From NCBI GenBank assembly GCA_028714875.1, contig JAQTLN010000019.1:31105-95104 (forward strand): a stretch of DNA of 64,000 nt. Reading direction: 5' to 3'. The position numbers and the translations under genes were made by a program. Positions within the stretch are counted from its first letter, which is position 1, and every line of letters begins with the position of its first letter. The stretch comes from Gallionellaceae bacterium (lineage in GTDB: Bacteria > Pseudomonadota > Gammaproteobacteria > Burkholderiales > Thiobacillaceae). The notes beneath the pieces are model-generated. The model saw nothing but the letters and a program-made list of their open reading frames with translations. It was not told the origin of the DNA and did not search any database. Of the stretch, positions 39,048 through 48,856 are shown piece after piece.

Positions 39048-40292
39048 TTACAGCAGCCACCACCCCGCCACCAATCCCGCCGCCACCGCCGCCATGCCGG
39101 GTAAAACCTGACGCGCCAGGGGGGTGCCACCGATGACCGTGGCCAGTCCGCTTTTGAACGCGACGTTGGCGAGCACGGCCAGAAGCACGGCGGTGACCGC
39201 TTGATTGCCTTGCAGGGTGCCCATCCCGAACAGGCGCAGGCTGGAAAGGGTGATGGCATCCACATCGGTGAGGCCGGAGACCAGCGCCACCGCGTAGACG
39301 CCCTGGCTGCCGACCAGGTCGGAGAGCCAGGCGGCGGCGAACAGGACGCCGGCATAGAGCGCGCCGAAGCTGACGGCGGCGCGGATTTCCGTGGGGTTCT
39401 TCATTTCCAGCGTGGGCGTGTCGGGCTGGCCGTCTAGGCGGCGCCAGAGCCAGTAAAGCATCATCAGTCCGGCCAGGGCGCCGCCGCCTAGTACCGTGAG
39501 CATGGGCCGCAGCAGGCCGGGCGCGAGCACCGCCACCACCACGGAGAGGCGCACCAGCACGACCCAGTTGGCGAGCAGGATGATCAGGGCGGCCATGCGG
39601 GTGAGATGTGGGCTGTCGCGGCTGTGGCGAGAGAAGGCCAGCGTGGTGGCGGTGCTGGAAGCGATGCCGCCGAAGAGGCCGGTGAGCAGGGTGCCGTGGC
39701 GTTGTCCGGCGATGCGCAGGGCCGCGTAACCGGCGAGCGACAGGCCGGAGATCAGCACCACCATCCACCAGATCTGATACGGGTTGAGAGCGTGGTAGGG
39801 GCCGTAATCCTGGTTCGGAAGAATTGGCAGGATGACGAAGGAAAGCACCGCGAATTGCAGGATGGAGACCAGATCCAGCCGCGTCAGGCTGCGCGTCGCG
39901 CCACTCAATTCCGGCTTGAAATAGAGCAGGGCGGTGGACAGGATGGCCAGGGTGACGGCGAGTTGTTCCATGCCGTACCAGACCATCGCGCCCAGCGCGT
40001 AGCAGACCACCACGGCGGCGATGGTGGTGGTGCCGGGGTCTTCGCTGCTGGTGGCCTTGAAATAGGTCGCCACCATCATGCCGCCCATGATCATCAGCCC
40101 GGCGCCCAGCACCCAGGGCGCGCCGGTTTTTTCCGAGAGCAGGGCGCCCAGCGTGCCGGCCAGGGCGACCAGGGAGAAAGTGCGCAGGCCGGCTTTGGCC
40201 GCCGGAGAACGCTCCCGCTCCAGGCCGATCAGCAGGCCCAGAGCAAGACTGGTGAGGAAGGGGTAGAGGGTGGCGAGTTGATCGTTCGGCAT
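39048..40292 (-). CDS. MgtC/SapB-DUF4010 family membrane protein
   Basis: 414-residue polytopic protein. The N-terminal MgtC/SapB-type part has LALGLLIGLERERSPAAKAG, with the RTFSLVALAGTLGALL segment following; the larger C-terminal part (from about 180) is the DUF4010 membrane domain with SGLSLAGYAALRI, GLFGGIASSTATTLAFS and VALVSGLTDVDAITLSSL. About 12 hydrophobic segments. MgtC proteins modulate Mg2+ or ATPase homeostasis; the role of the MgtC-DUF4010 combination is unknown. It stands alone, convergent with nosL. Confidence 0.85.
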   Translation of the reverse strand: MPNDQLATLYPFLTSLALGLLIGLERERSPAAKAGLRTFSLVALAGTLGALLSEKTGAPWVLGAGLMIMGGMMVATYFKATSSEDPGTTTIAAVVVCYALGAMVWYGMEQLAVTLAILSTALLYFKPELSGATRSLTRLDLVSILQFAVLSFVILPILPNQDYGPYHALNPYQIWWMVVLISGLSLAGYAALRIAGQRHGTLLTGLFGGIASSTATTLAFSRHSRDSPHLTRMAALIILLANWVVLVRLSVVVAVLAPGLLRPMLTVLGGGALAGLMMLYWLWRRLDGQPDTPTLEMKNPTEIRAAVSFGALYAGVLFAAAWLSDLVGSQGVYAVALVSGLTDVDAITLSSLRLFGMGTLQGNQAVTAVLLAVLANVAFKSGLATVIGGTPLARQVLPGMAAVAAGLVAGWWLL

Positions 40293-40354
40293 GCCCTGAT
40301 TATGAACAACTCGGCACGAAGGTGGATCAAGCGTTGCCGGCGTCTTTACAACAG

Positions 40355-40378
40355 TCGCCTGGAAGCCGGCGCTACAAC
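40355..40378. repeat. Partial GTAGC-class repeat
   Basis: CCTGGAAGCCGGCGCTACAA, one arm of the class at 48.9 kb, directly after the GST stop in the reading direction. Confidence 0.6.
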
Positions 40379-40380
40379 GC

Positions 40381-40989
40381 TTACGCGACCGGCAGCGTCT
40401 CTTTGAACGCCGGGCGTTGCATCAGACGGTCGTAGAGTTCGGAGAGATTGGGGTGGGCGCGGCGCCAGTCGATTTCCGGGAAACGGAAATCCAGGTAGCC
40501 CAGGGTGCAGCCGAGGGCGATGTCGGCCAGGTTGAAGGTGTCGCCGGTGCAGTAGGTTTGCTGACCAAGGTCTTCGCTCATGGCTTTCAGGCCGGCGGCG
40601 ACCTTGCCGAGTTGGCGAGCGATCCATTCCGAGCTTTGTTGCGTTTCCGGGCGCTTGCGCTCGACGAAGACCAGGGCGGCGGCGTCGGCCACGCCATCGG
40701 CCAGTGCTTCCCAGCGCTTCACCGCGATGCGCGGGCGCGGCTCCTTGGGCAGCAGGTGGCCCACCGGGCTGACGCTGTCCAGGTATTCCACGATCACGCG
40801 CGAGTCGAACAGAGTCTTGCCTTCTTCCAGCACCCACACCGGCACCTTGCCGAGCGGGTTGAATTCGGGAACATGGGTGTCGTCGGCCCAGGGGGCATCC
40901 ACCACCAACTGATATTCGATGTGCTTCTCCGCCGCCACGATGCGCACTTTGCGGGCGAACGGGCTGGTCAGGGAGGCGATGAGCTTCAT
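40381..40989 (-). CDS. Glutathione S-transferase family protein
   Basis: 202-residue GST. Thioredoxin-like N-domain: MKLIASLTSPFARKVRIVAA with the active-site Ser/Thr position in TSPFARK, GKVPVWVLEEGKTLFDSRVI (cis-Pro and the glutathione gamma-Glu contact DSRVI). The helical C-domain includes FNLADIALGCTLGYLDFRF with the N-capping Asp. The ATG at 40989 matches the family start; an ATG at 41001 gives four extra residues. Likely soluble detoxification enzyme. Separate from gltX downstream. Confidence 0.9.
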   Translation of the reverse strand: MKLIASLTSPFARKVRIVAAEKHIEYQLVVDAPWADDTHVPEFNPLGKVPVWVLEEGKTLFDSRVIVEYLDSVSPVGHLLPKEPRPRIAVKRWEALADGVADAAALVFVERKRPETQQSSEWIARQLGKVAAGLKAMSEDLGQQTYCTGDTFNLADIALGCTLGYLDFRFPEIDWRRAHPNLSELYDRLMQRPAFKETLPVA

Positions 40990-41069
40990 TTTGTTGTTCA
41001 TGGCAAACGATGTGGAAAAACGCTGAGTGTCGGTGTCGGCGGGCGGCATTCTAGCCGCCCGATATTGAA

Positions 41070-42482
41070 TTACTCCACCACCGCCAGAATGTGCGGCCAG
41101 GCGGCCTGGAAGCGGCGCAAGGTTTCTTCGCGGCCGAGCAGAAACAGGGTCTGGTCGATGGACGGAGTCTGCGCGGTGCCGAACAGAATCAGGCGCAGCG
41201 GCATGCCGATCTGGCCCATTTTCAGGTTGAACGCCTTGGCCGTGTCCTTGACCAGTTGGCCGATGGCGGGCGCTTCCCAGGCCACCGTGGCGAGGTCGGT
41301 TTGCAGTTGATCGAAGGCGGGCAGAGCGTCGCGGCCGAGTTTGGCCTGAAGTTCCTCGACCGTCGGCAGCGTCTGGCGGAAGTAGATGTGCAGGGCATCA
41401 GCCAGTTCGACGATGCTGCTCACGCGCTCCTTCACCAGGCCGACCAGGGCGGCGAGATCCGGGCCCGTGGCGCTGTCGATGCCCTGTGCGGCGAGGAAAG
41501 GCCGCGCCAGTTCCGCGAGACGGCCGTTGTCGGCTTCCTTGATGTATTGCTGGTTCAGCCAGGTCAGCTTGCCGGCGTCGAAGCGCGCGGCGGAATGGCT
41601 GACATGGCCGACATCGAACCATTCGACGAATTGCTTCAGGTCGAACTTCTCGTCGTCACCGTGGCCCCAGCCCAGGCGCGCCAGGTAGTTGAGCAGCGCC
41701 TCCGGCAGGAAACCTTCCTCGCGGTATTGCAGCACCGAGACGGCGCCATGCCGTTTCGACAGGCGTTCGCCATCCTGGCCGAGGATCATCGGCACATGCG
41801 CGTAGGTGGGGATGGGCGCGCCCAGGGCGAGCAGGATGTTGATCTGGCGCGGCGTGTTGTTGACGTGGTCGTCACCGCGGATGACGTGGGAGATTTTCAT
41901 GTCCCAGTCGTCCACCACCACGCCGAAGTTGTAGGTGGGAATACCGTCGCCGCGCACGATCACCAGATCGTCCAGTTCCGCGTTGGCCACGGTGATGCCG
42001 CCCTTGATCATGTCGTTGAAAGTGACTTCGCCTTGCTGGGGCGTCTTGAAGCGGATCACCGGCGTGACATCGGCCGGTGGTGTCGGCAACACCTTGCCCG
42101 CTTGCGGCCGCCAGCGACCGTCATAACGCGGCTTCTCGCCGCGCGCCTTCTGCGCCTCGCGCATCACGTCCAGTTCTTCCTTGCTGGCGTAGCAGTAATA
42201 GGCCTGCCCCGCTTCCAGCAACTGGTCCACCACCTCCTTGTAACGCTCCATGCGCCGCATCTGGTAGTAGGGGCCTTCGTCCCAATCGATGCCCAGCCAC
42301 GCCATGCCGTCGAGAATGGCCTGTTCGGAAGCCTGAGTGGAGCGTTCCTGATCGGTGTCTTCGATGCGCAGGATGAACTCGCCGCCCATCTTGCGGGCAT
42401 AAGCCCAGGAAAACAGCGCGGTGCGGGCGCCGCCGATGTGCAGGTAGCCGGTGGGGGAGGGGGCAAAACGAGTGCGGACCAT
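41070..42482 (-). CDS. gltX: Glutamyl-tRNA synthetase
   Basis: 470-residue class I synthetase charging tRNA-Glu. HIGH signature in FAPSPTGYLHIGGARTALFS (residues 6-25) and KMSKS equivalent in GERLSKRHGAVSV (about 240). ILRIEDTDQERS and HVIRGDDHVNNTPRQ are diagnostic. The C-terminal anticodon-binding helical cage is complete. It is divergent from the tRNA-Val(CAC) gene, with which it shares an upstream region. Confidence 0.98.
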   Translation of the reverse strand: MVRTRFAPSPTGYLHIGGARTALFSWAYARKMGGEFILRIEDTDQERSTQASEQAILDGMAWLGIDWDEGPYYQMRRMERYKEVVDQLLEAGQAYYCYASKEELDVMREAQKARGEKPRYDGRWRPQAGKVLPTPPADVTPVIRFKTPQQGEVTFNDMIKGGITVANAELDDLVIVRGDGIPTYNFGVVVDDWDMKISHVIRGDDHVNNTPRQINILLALGAPIPTYAHVPMILGQDGERLSKRHGAVSVLQYREEGFLPEALLNYLARLGWGHGDDEKFDLKQFVEWFDVGHVSHSAARFDAGKLTWLNQQYIKEADNGRLAELARPFLAAQGIDSATGPDLAALVGLVKERVSSIVELADALHIYFRQTLPTVEELQAKLGRDALPAFDQLQTDLATVAWEAPAIGQLVKDTAKAFNLKMGQIGMPLRLILFGTAQTPSIDQTLFLLGREETLRRFQAAWPHILAVVE

Positions 42483-42541
42483 GATGAGTGCGTCGGGTAC
42501 GAAAGGCCGCGATTCTACTAGCCCGGCGGCGAAAAAAGCCT

Positions 42542-42570
42542 TTGACCGCGGCGCCTCGCCTTCGTAGAAT
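42542..42570 (+). promoter_or_regulatory. Sigma-70 promoter of tRNA-Val(CAC)
   Basis: -35 TTGACC at 42542-42547, 17 nt spacer, -10 TAGAAT at 42565-42570. Confidence 0.8.
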
Positions 42571-42582
42571 GCGCGCCGCTTT

Positions 42583-42657
42583 GGGCAGTTAGCTCAGTGG
42601 TAGAGCATCGCCTTCACACGGCGGGGGTCGGTGGTTCGAAACCACTACTGCCCACCA
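42583..42657 (+). tRNA. tRNA-Val (anticodon CAC)
   Basis: 75 nt; acceptor GGGCAGT/ACTGCCC, D-arm GCTCAGTGGTAGAGC, anticodon stem TCGCC/GGCGG with loop TTCACAC (CAC at 42615-42617), T-arm GGTTCGAAACC and encoded CCA at 42655-42657. Confidence 0.96.
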
Positions 42658-42665
42658 AAGTCCGG

Positions 42666-42701
42666 AAAGCCGGTTCAAGTTCTTCTTGAACCGGCTTTTT
42701 T
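42666..42701 (+). terminator. Terminator after tRNA-Val(CAC)
   Basis: A 14-bp stem AAAGCCGGTTCAAG/CTTGAACCGGCTTT with a TTCTT loop and a T-run. Confidence 0.9.
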
Positions 42702-42833
42702 CATTTCCGCGACCGCTTCAGTGTGGTGTCCGCGCCTCATGTTGCACCCGCACAATTAGCTGAATAGGGTTTTTCTATCCACGATAGAATCCACGGCGGG
42801 GGAGGAAGCGTTCCTTTCTTCAGGAGACTTCCA

Positions 42834-44018
42834 ATGTTCAACGACGTGGTTATTGTGGCCGCGGGACGCACCGCTGTAGGTGCTTTCGGCGGCGCGCTGG
42901 CGGGGATTCCCGCCAGTGAATTGGGTGCGCGGGTCATCAAGGCCTTGCTCGCCCGCGCCAATCTGCAAGCCGGGCAGATCGACGAGGTGATATTGGGCCA
43001 GGTGCTGCAAGCGGGCGTCGGCCAGAATCCGGCGCGACAGGCGGCGCTGGCGGGTGGTTTGCCGGATACCGTTTCCGCGCTGACCATCAACAAGGTATGC
43101 GGCAGTGGCCTGAAAGCGGTGCATCTGGCGGCGCAGGCCGTGCAGTGTGGCGATTCCGGCATTGTTATCGCCGGTGGCCAGGAAAACATGAGTCTGTCAC
43201 CGCATGTGCTGCCGAGATCGCGTGACGGCAAGCGCATGGGCAACTGGGAACTGGTCGATACCATGATCCAGGACGGCCTTTGGTGCGCCTTCAACAACTG
43301 CCACATGGGCATCACCGCCGAGAATATCGCCGAGAAGTATTCGTTCTCCCGCGCCGACCAGGATCTGTTTGCCGCGACCTCGCAGCAACGCACCGAAGCG
43401 GCACAGCAGAACGGGCATTTCGACGCCGAGATCATCCCGATCGAGATTCCGCAGCGCAAAGGTGACCCCGTCATATTCACACGTGACGAGTTTCCCCGCG
43501 CCGGCGCGACCGCCGAGGGTCTGGGCAAGCTCAAACCCGCCTTCAAGAAGGACGGCACGGTGACCGCCGGCAATGCTTCCGGCATCAACGACGGCGCCGC
43601 CGGCGTGGTGGTGATGTCGGGGGCTCGGGCCCGTGAACTGGGCCTGACGCCGCTGGCTCGCGTGGTCAGCTTCGGCAGCGCCGGCGTCGATCCCGCGATC
43701 ATGGGCACCGGGCCGATTCCCGCCGTGCGCAAATGTCTCGATCGCGCCGGTTGGTCGGCCAAGGATCTGGACATGATCGAGGCCAACGAGGCGTTCGCCG
43801 CGCAAGCCATGTCGGTCAACAAGGAACTCGGCTTCGACCCGGTCAATGTCAACGTGAGTGGCGGCGCCATCTCCATCGGCCACCCGATCGGCGCTTCCGG
43901 CGCGCGCATCCTGGTGACGCTGTTGTATGGCATGCAACGCAGTGGCGCGAACAAGGGTCTCGCCACCCTGTGTATCGGTGGCGGCCAGGGTGTGGCGCTC
44001 GCGGTCGAACGAATCTAA
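42834..44018 (+). CDS. phaA: Acetyl-CoA acetyltransferase (beta-ketothiolase)
   Basis: 394-residue biosynthetic thiolase condensing two acetyl-CoA to acetoacetyl-CoA. The acyl-accepting Cys is in NKVCGSGLKAVHLAAQA (about residue 89). The catalytic His is in GGAISIGHPIGASGAR and the second Cys in CIGGGQGVALAV. The ATG at 42834 follows CAGGAGACTTCCA. It starts a phaA-phaB unit with phaR downstream, indicating polyhydroxybutyrate synthesis; no PHA synthase gene phaC is present here. Confidence 0.95.
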   Translation: MFNDVVIVAAGRTAVGAFGGALAGIPASELGARVIKALLARANLQAGQIDEVILGQVLQAGVGQNPARQAALAGGLPDTVSALTINKVCGSGLKAVHLAAQAVQCGDSGIVIAGGQENMSLSPHVLPRSRDGKRMGNWELVDTMIQDGLWCAFNNCHMGITAENIAEKYSFSRADQDLFAATSQQRTEAAQQNGHFDAEIIPIEIPQRKGDPVIFTRDEFPRAGATAEGLGKLKPAFKKDGTVTAGNASGINDGAAGVVVMSGARARELGLTPLARVVSFGSAGVDPAIMGTGPIPAVRKCLDRAGWSAKDLDMIEANEAFAAQAMSVNKELGFDPVNVNVSGGAISIGHPIGASGARILVTLLYGMQRSGANKGLATLCIGGGQGVALAVERI

Positions 44019-44029
44019 AGGAAATGAAC

Positions 44030-44776
44030 ATGACTGGATTGAATGGAAAAACAGCCCTGGTTACCGGCGGCACCGGCGGCATCGGCAGCGCCATCTGCGT
44101 GAAACTGGCCCAGGCCGGTTGCACGGTGGTATCCACTTACATGGATGAAGCCCAGGCCAACGACTGGAAGGCGAAGATGGCCGCGGCCGGTTTCGACATG
44201 GCGCTGGTCAAGTGCGACGTCTCCAATTTCGATGACTGCAAGGCGATGGGCGAGAAGCTGAACGCCGATTTCGGCGGCGTCGATGTGGTGGTCAACAATG
44301 CCGGCATCACCAAGGACGGCACTTTCCGCAAGATGGGGCCGGAGCAGTGGAATGCCGTGCTGGATGTGAACCTGGTGTCGGTGTTCAACGTCACCAAGCA
44401 GTTCATCGACGGCATGCTGGGCAAGGGCTGGGGCCGTGTGATCAACATTTCCTCGATCAACGGCCAGAAAGGCCAGTTCGGCCAGACCAACTACGCCGCC
44501 GCCAAGGCCGGGATGCATGGTTTCACCATGTCCCTGGCGCAGGAAACGGCGAAGAAGGGCATCACCGTCAATTCCATTTCTCCCGGCTACATCGGCACGG
44601 AAATGGTGATGGCGATTCCCGAAGACGTGCGCAATCAGATCGTTGCGCAAATACCCGTGGGCCGTCTCGGCAAGCCGGAAGAAATCGCCGCCCTGGTGAC
44701 CTTCCTGGCCAGTGAGGACGGCGCTTTCATCACCGGCGCCAACATTGCCGCCAATGGCGGCCAGCATATGTGTTGA
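44030..44776 (+). CDS. phaB: Acetoacetyl-CoA reductase
   Basis: 248-residue NADPH-dependent SDR producing (R)-3-hydroxybutyryl-CoA. The cofactor motif VTGGTGGIGSAICVKLAQAG, NNAGITKD, catalytic Ser in VINISSINGQKGQFGQTNY with YAAAKAG (Tyr and Lys) and the C-terminal GANIAANGGQHMC are all typical of PhaB (FabG-like). Start ATG 44030 with AAAGGAA 6-7 nt upstream; an ATG at 44024 is two codons earlier. It is 11 nt downstream of phaA. Confidence 0.96.
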   Translation: MTGLNGKTALVTGGTGGIGSAICVKLAQAGCTVVSTYMDEAQANDWKAKMAAAGFDMALVKCDVSNFDDCKAMGEKLNADFGGVDVVVNNAGITKDGTFRKMGPEQWNAVLDVNLVSVFNVTKQFIDGMLGKGWGRVINISSINGQKGQFGQTNYAAAKAGMHGFTMSLAQETAKKGITVNSISPGYIGTEMVMAIPEDVRNQIVAQIPVGRLGKPEEIAALVTFLASEDGAFITGANIAANGGQHMC

Positions 44777-44839
44777 TGCGTTGAGTTGCGCCGACGGCAT
44801 GTGCCGTCGGCGTGTTCTTTATTCTGGGGGGGAGCCCAA

Positions 44840-45307
44840 ATGACCACTGAACGCCTGATCAAGAAGTACCCGAATCGGCGGCTCTATGACACCGAAGAGA
44901 GCCGCTACATCACGCTGGCCGAGGTGAAAGAACTGGTCATGCACACGGTGCCCTTCCGCGTGGTCGACTCGCAAAGCGAGACCGACATCACCCGCGCGAT
45001 CCTGCTGCAAATCATCATGGAACAGGAGTCCAGCGGTAACCCCCTGTTCACCGCCACCATGCTGGAGCGTTTCATCCGTTTCTATGGCGACACCACGCAA
45101 GCCGCGTTTACCGCCTTTCTCGATCAAAGTCTCGATTTGTTCATCAAGCAGCAACGCATGTTCACCGAGCAGATGCAGGGCATCTGGAGCGGGAATCCGA
45201 TGGATTTCTGGATGAAACTCGGACAGCAGAACATGGGCTTCTGGAAAGACATGGAAGAAGCCCATCGCAATTCGGCGCAGCCTGTCGGCGACAAGCCCAA
45301 GTCCTGA
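44840..45307 (+). CDS. phaR: Polyhydroxyalkanoate synthesis repressor PhaR
   Basis: 155-residue PhaR: the DNA-binding N-domain has LIKKYPNRRLYDTEESRYIT and LAEVKELVMHTVPFRVVDSQ; the PHB-accumulation regulatory domain has GNPLFTATMLERFIRFYGD and IKQQRMFTEQMQGIWSG. It senses PHB granules and represses phasin genes. Start ATG 44840 follows GGGGGGGAG. It is oriented with phaAB, 63 nt after phaB. Confidence 0.96.
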   Translation: MTTERLIKKYPNRRLYDTEESRYITLAEVKELVMHTVPFRVVDSQSETDITRAILLQIIMEQESSGNPLFTATMLERFIRFYGDTTQAAFTAFLDQSLDLFIKQQRMFTEQMQGIWSGNPMDFWMKLGQQNMGFWKDMEEAHRNSAQPVGDKPKS

Positions 45308-45352
45308 GCCGGTCGCGCCTTTGGGAGTACATCGGTGCGCGCGGCGCCGCGG

Positions 45353-45577
45353 TTATGCCCCGCCACGCCGGTGCTTGACCTTCTTCTCGATCTTGCCGGC
45401 GACGTAGGCGGCGAATTCCTCAATGTTTTCGTAGCCCTGGATGAGGGCGAAGTCGGCGAGCGCGTCGATCATGGCGCGGGTCTGTTCGATTTCCGCGAAG
45501 GAGCGGCCACAGGTGATGCAGCGTTCGCCGTCGTCGCGGCAGGCGGTCTTGCCTTTGCAGGGGGTGAAGGTGGGCAT
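45353..45577 (-). CDS. Small Cys-rich protein downstream of nifA
   Basis: 74-residue protein with four Cys: TPCKGKTACRDDGERCITCGRSF (positions about 7, 13, 20 and 23), resembling the short metal-binding DUF1289-like proteins, followed by a helical acidic part (EIEQTRAMIDALADFALIQG) and a basic tail (KIEKKVKHRRGGA). It is the third gene of the nifL-nifA transcript, 112 nt after the nifA stop; function is unknown. The Cys pattern suggests a zinc or Fe-S site and hence a possible redox-sensing or assembly role, which is inference. Confidence 0.72.
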   Translation of the reverse strand: MPTFTPCKGKTACRDDGERCITCGRSFAEIEQTRAMIDALADFALIQGYENIEEFAAYVAGKIEKKVKHRRGGA

Positions 45578-45635
45578 GGCTCGTTGCAGGTGGGCGGTCG
45601 GGTAAGGCCGGGGCCGTCTCCCGGCTGGAGCGTTG

Positions 45636-45672
45636 TCGGGTTATGCGATAAAGCCGCTAACCCGACCTACGG
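45636..45672. repeat. GTAG-type repeat arm (GTCGGGTTA/TAACCCGAC class)
   Basis: TCGGGTTATGCG at 45637 pairs with CGCTAACCCGACCTAC ending at 45670; it ends in the CCTAC foot. Lies between nifA and the Cys-rich gene. Confidence 0.6.
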
Positions 45673-45689
45673 GGGCTGTGGTCGGCCGC

Positions 45690-47225
45690 CTATATCTGCT
45701 TCACCTTGATGTTCAAGGTCTGGATTCGATAGGCGATCTGTCTGGGCGTCATATCCAGCAGGCGCGCGGCCTTGGCCTGCACCCAGCCGGCCTGTTCCAG
45801 AGCGGCGATGACCCGTTCGCGTTCGTCCATGTTGGGGTCGTCGAGGTCGACCTCGCGCATGGCGCCGCGGCTGAGGCTGACCTGCTCTTCGATGCCGGTG
45901 AGCAGAATCGCGTCGCGGTCGATGACTTCCGCTTCGGTCAGCACGGCGGCGCGTTCCAGGCAGTTTTCCAGTTCACGCACATTGCCCGGCCAGGCATGGT
46001 GCATGAGCACGCGCAGGGCGGCATCGGTGAGGTCGAGGGGACGTCCCTGTTTTTGGGCGATCTTGTCGACCAGGAAGCGGGCGATGTCGGGGATGTCTTC
46101 CAGACGTTCGCGCAGCGCCGGCAGATAGATCGGCATGACGTTGAGGCGGTAATAGAGGTCTTCGCGGAAGCGGCCGGCCGCGACTTCGCCTTCCAGGTCG
46201 CGGTGGGTGGCGGCGATCAGGCGCACATCCACCTTGATGGTGCGGCTGCCGCCGACCCGTTCCAGTTCACCTTCCTGCAACACGCGCAGCAGTTTGGACT
46301 GGAACGCGGCGGAGACTTCGCCCACTTCATCGAGGAACAGGGTGCCGCCGTCGGCCTGCTCGAAGCGGCCCTTGCGCTGCGCCATGGCGCCGGTGAAAGC
46401 GCCTTTTTCGTGGCCGAACAGTTCCGACTCAAGCAGGTTTTCCGGCAGGGCGGCGCAGTTGAGTTTGACGAACGGCGCCTTGGCGCGTGGCGAGTTGTAG
46501 TGGATGGCGTTGGCGATGAGCTCCTTGCCGGTGCCGGTCTCGCCGCGAATCAGCACGGTGGTGTTCCACTTGGCGACCAAACGCGCTTGTTCGAACACCC
46601 GCCGCATCGGCTGGGTGTGGCCGATGATGTTGTCGAAGCCGTATTGCGCGCGCACGGTGCGGCGCAAGGTGTCACGTTCCTCGGTGAGTTCCTGGCGCTC
46701 TTTCTGAACGTCGCTGGAAAGGCGCACGGTCTGGCCGATCAGGTTGGCCACCATCTCCATGAACTGGGTGTATTCGTCGAGCAGCACTTCCGCGCCCTCG
46801 GCGGTCTGCGCGGCGAGCACGCCGACCACCTGGCGGCCGATGCGGATGGGCACGCCGACAAAGCCGCGTTCCGGGTCGTAGAGGCCGAGTTTGCTCAAGA
46901 AACGGGGTTCATCGGCGATGCGCTCGACGGCGATCGGCTCACCTTCTTCCAGGATCAGGCCGATCACGCCTTCGCCGGGACGGTAGCGGATTTCCTCGGT
47001 GAAGATGCCGGCCAGGCCATGCGCGACGGAAACCTGAAGCTCGCCGGTTTCCGGTTCCACCAGGCTCACCATGCCGCGTTCCAGGCCGACACCATCGTGC
47101 AATACGCGCAACACGGCGGCCAGGGTTTCCTTGAGGACGAGCGTGCGCGACAGCACCTGGCTGACCTGATATAGGGTCTCCAGTTCGGTGCGCAGCAGTT
47201 CCAGTTCGAGATCGTTGTCTTCCAT
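45690..47225 (-). CDS. nifA: Nif-specific sigma-54 activator NifA
   Basis: 511-residue bacterial enhancer-binding protein that activates nif promoters at TGT-N10-ACA sites. GAF domain (about residues 20-170, target of NifL or 2-oxoglutarate signalling), central AAA+ domain with Walker A GETGTGKE (about 228-235), the sigma-54 contact loop GAFTGA (275-280) and Walker B GGTLFLDE (293-300), then a Fis-type HTH at the C-terminus ([33 protein letters not shown]). The linker between AAA+ and HTH has no Cys pair, so it is the oxygen-tolerant type that needs NifL. It starts 1 nt after the nifL stop, so the two are coupled. Confidence 0.97.
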   Translation of the reverse strand: MEDNDLELELLRTELETLYQVSQVLSRTLVLKETLAAVLRVLHDGVGLERGMVSLVEPETGELQVSVAHGLAGIFTEEIRYRPGEGVIGLILEEGEPIAVERIADEPRFLSKLGLYDPERGFVGVPIRIGRQVVGVLAAQTAEGAEVLLDEYTQFMEMVANLIGQTVRLSSDVQKERQELTEERDTLRRTVRAQYGFDNIIGHTQPMRRVFEQARLVAKWNTTVLIRGETGTGKELIANAIHYNSPRAKAPFVKLNCAALPENLLESELFGHEKGAFTGAMAQRKGRFEQADGGTLFLDEVGEVSAAFQSKLLRVLQEGELERVGGSRTIKVDVRLIAATHRDLEGEVAAGRFREDLYYRLNVMPIYLPALRERLEDIPDIARFLVDKIAQKQGRPLDLTDAALRVLMHHAWPGNVRELENCLERAAVLTEAEVIDRDAILLTGIEEQVSLSRGAMREVDLDDPNMDERERVIAALEQAGWVQAKAARLLDMTPRQIAYRIQTLNIKVKQI

Positions 47226-47226
47226 G

Positions 47227-48735
47227 TCAGCCCCCGTTGGCGCAAGGAAGCTGCACGCGCACCCGGCAGCCGTCGTGGGTGTCCGGATCGATGTCGATCA
47301 CGCCGCCGTGGCGGGCCACGGTGTCCTGCGCCATGGACAGGCCCATGCCGAGGTGCCCCTTTTCCGCGCCCTTGGTGGTGAAGAAGGGTTCGAACACCTT
47401 GTAGTGCCATTCGGCGGGGATGCCGGGACCGCTGTCTTCCAGGATGACTTCGACATGGTCGGGGTGGGGCAGGGTGGACAGGCGCACCACCCGCTCGTCG
47501 CCGCGCCGCTCGTTGAGCGCTTCGATGGCGTTCGCCAGGAGATGCCGGAACAGCGCGGCGAGTTGCGTGGCGCCGCCGGATACCGCCGGCAGTTCCAACG
47601 CCGGGTTCCATTCCACCACGACCCCGGCGGTCAACAGCGCGGGGGTGCTCATCTTCAGCACGTCGCGCAGCACCTCATTCAGATTCAGCGGCTGGATGGC
47701 TTCCAGGGACTGGTTGGGGATGCAGGCGCGCAAGGTTTCCAGAGCGGTTCGGCTGTCGCGCAAGGCGGCTTCCAGCGTGGCGTCGACGGTTTCCTCGCCA
47801 TTGCCCTCGCGCCTGCGCTCCAGCAAACGAACCGCCGCCGTCAGGGTGTTGAGCGGGCCTTCCAGTTGATACACCGCGCCGGCCAGGGTTTCGCGCAGGC
47901 TTTGGATGCGTTCCTGTTCGGCCAGCAGGGCGGAAAGACTGTTGATGCGGATGGCTTCCTGCTGGCGCTTGAGCTCGCTGATGTCCTGCGCGGTCAGCAG
48001 CAGGTAGTGGCGGTGGATCGGTTCGTAGAACGCCTCGGCGCTGATGTCCTGTTCCTCGAACCAGGAAATCGCGCAGGCGAACCAACGCGCGGAGCGGCCG
48101 GCACGCTCCACCCGGATTTCCCGATGGTGGATGGTGCGGTGGCGGGCACGCGCGGCATCGAACTCGCTACCCATCTGCTCGCGCAGATGGGTCAACAGCG
48201 TGGCGGCGGGTTCGCGGCCGATGTCGCCAATCAGCTTCTTGTATTCCTGGTTGTCGAGTACGACATGGTCGCGCTCGTCGAGCAGGCAGATCGCCACCTG
48301 GGCGGCATCCACCACCGACTCGATCATCGCCTTCTGGTTCTGTACCTGGCGCTCCAGGCGATGCACTTCGGTGACGTCGCGATGCATGCCCAGGAAATGG
48401 CTGGTGTGGCCTTCGCCATCCACCACCGGGGTGATGGTGAGGTCGGCCAGATAGCGGCTACCGTCACGGCGGCGGTTGACCAGCAGGCCATTCCAGGCGC
48501 GCTGCCGCTTGAGTTGCGCCCACAGGGTTTCGTACACCAGCTTGGGCGTCACCTTGTAGGAAAGAAGAGATTCGTTGTGGCCCACCACCTCCGTCTGGCT
48601 ATAGCCGGTGACCCGCTCGAACGCGGGGTTGGCATAGAGGATTCTGGCCTTGGCATCGGTGATCGAGATGGCCAGCGCGGATTGCTCCACAGCTTGGCGG
48701 AATACCTGGGGGGGGAGCTCGGGAGGTGTGGGCAT
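47227..48735 (-). CDS. nifL: Nitrogen-fixation regulatory flavoprotein NifL
   Basis: About 502 residues (ATG 48735; a TTG start at 48774 is possible). PAS1 (about 12-130: [29 protein letters not shown]) should hold FAD and sense redox state; PAS2 begins near 140 ([19 protein letters not shown]). A coiled H-like region follows, then a histidine-kinase-like ATPase domain with N box [13 protein letters not shown]1 DSGPGIP and G2 [11 protein letters not shown]. NifL of this type is an ADP-binding anti-activator that inhibits NifA when oxygen or fixed nitrogen is high. No canonical phospho-acceptor H-box is needed. Coupled to nifA. Confidence 0.95.
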   Translation of the reverse strand: MPTPPELPPQVFRQAVEQSALAISITDAKARILYANPAFERVTGYSQTEVVGHNESLLSYKVTPKLVYETLWAQLKRQRAWNGLLVNRRRDGSRYLADLTITPVVDGEGHTSHFLGMHRDVTEVHRLERQVQNQKAMIESVVDAAQVAICLLDERDHVVLDNQEYKKLIGDIGREPAATLLTHLREQMGSEFDAARARHRTIHHREIRVERAGRSARWFACAISWFEEQDISAEAFYEPIHRHYLLLTAQDISELKRQQEAIRINSLSALLAEQERIQSLRETLAGAVYQLEGPLNTLTAAVRLLERRREGNGEETVDATLEAALRDSRTALETLRACIPNQSLEAIQPLNLNEVLRDVLKMSTPALLTAGVVVEWNPALELPAVSGGATQLAALFRHLLANAIEALNERRGDERVVRLSTLPHPDHVEVILEDSGPGIPAEWHYKVFEPFFTTKGAEKGHLGMGLSMAQDTVARHGGVIDIDPDTHDGCRVRVQLPCANGG

Positions 48736-48856
48736 GGCGGTCGCATCAGCTGGTGTTGGGTGAGCTCTACGCAATATCCATGCCTATGCCAGGGATTAGC
48801 GTGGCCATCGTCAGCAACCGCAAATCGCGCCAAAGCGACATGGCCGTTGCGCCGCC

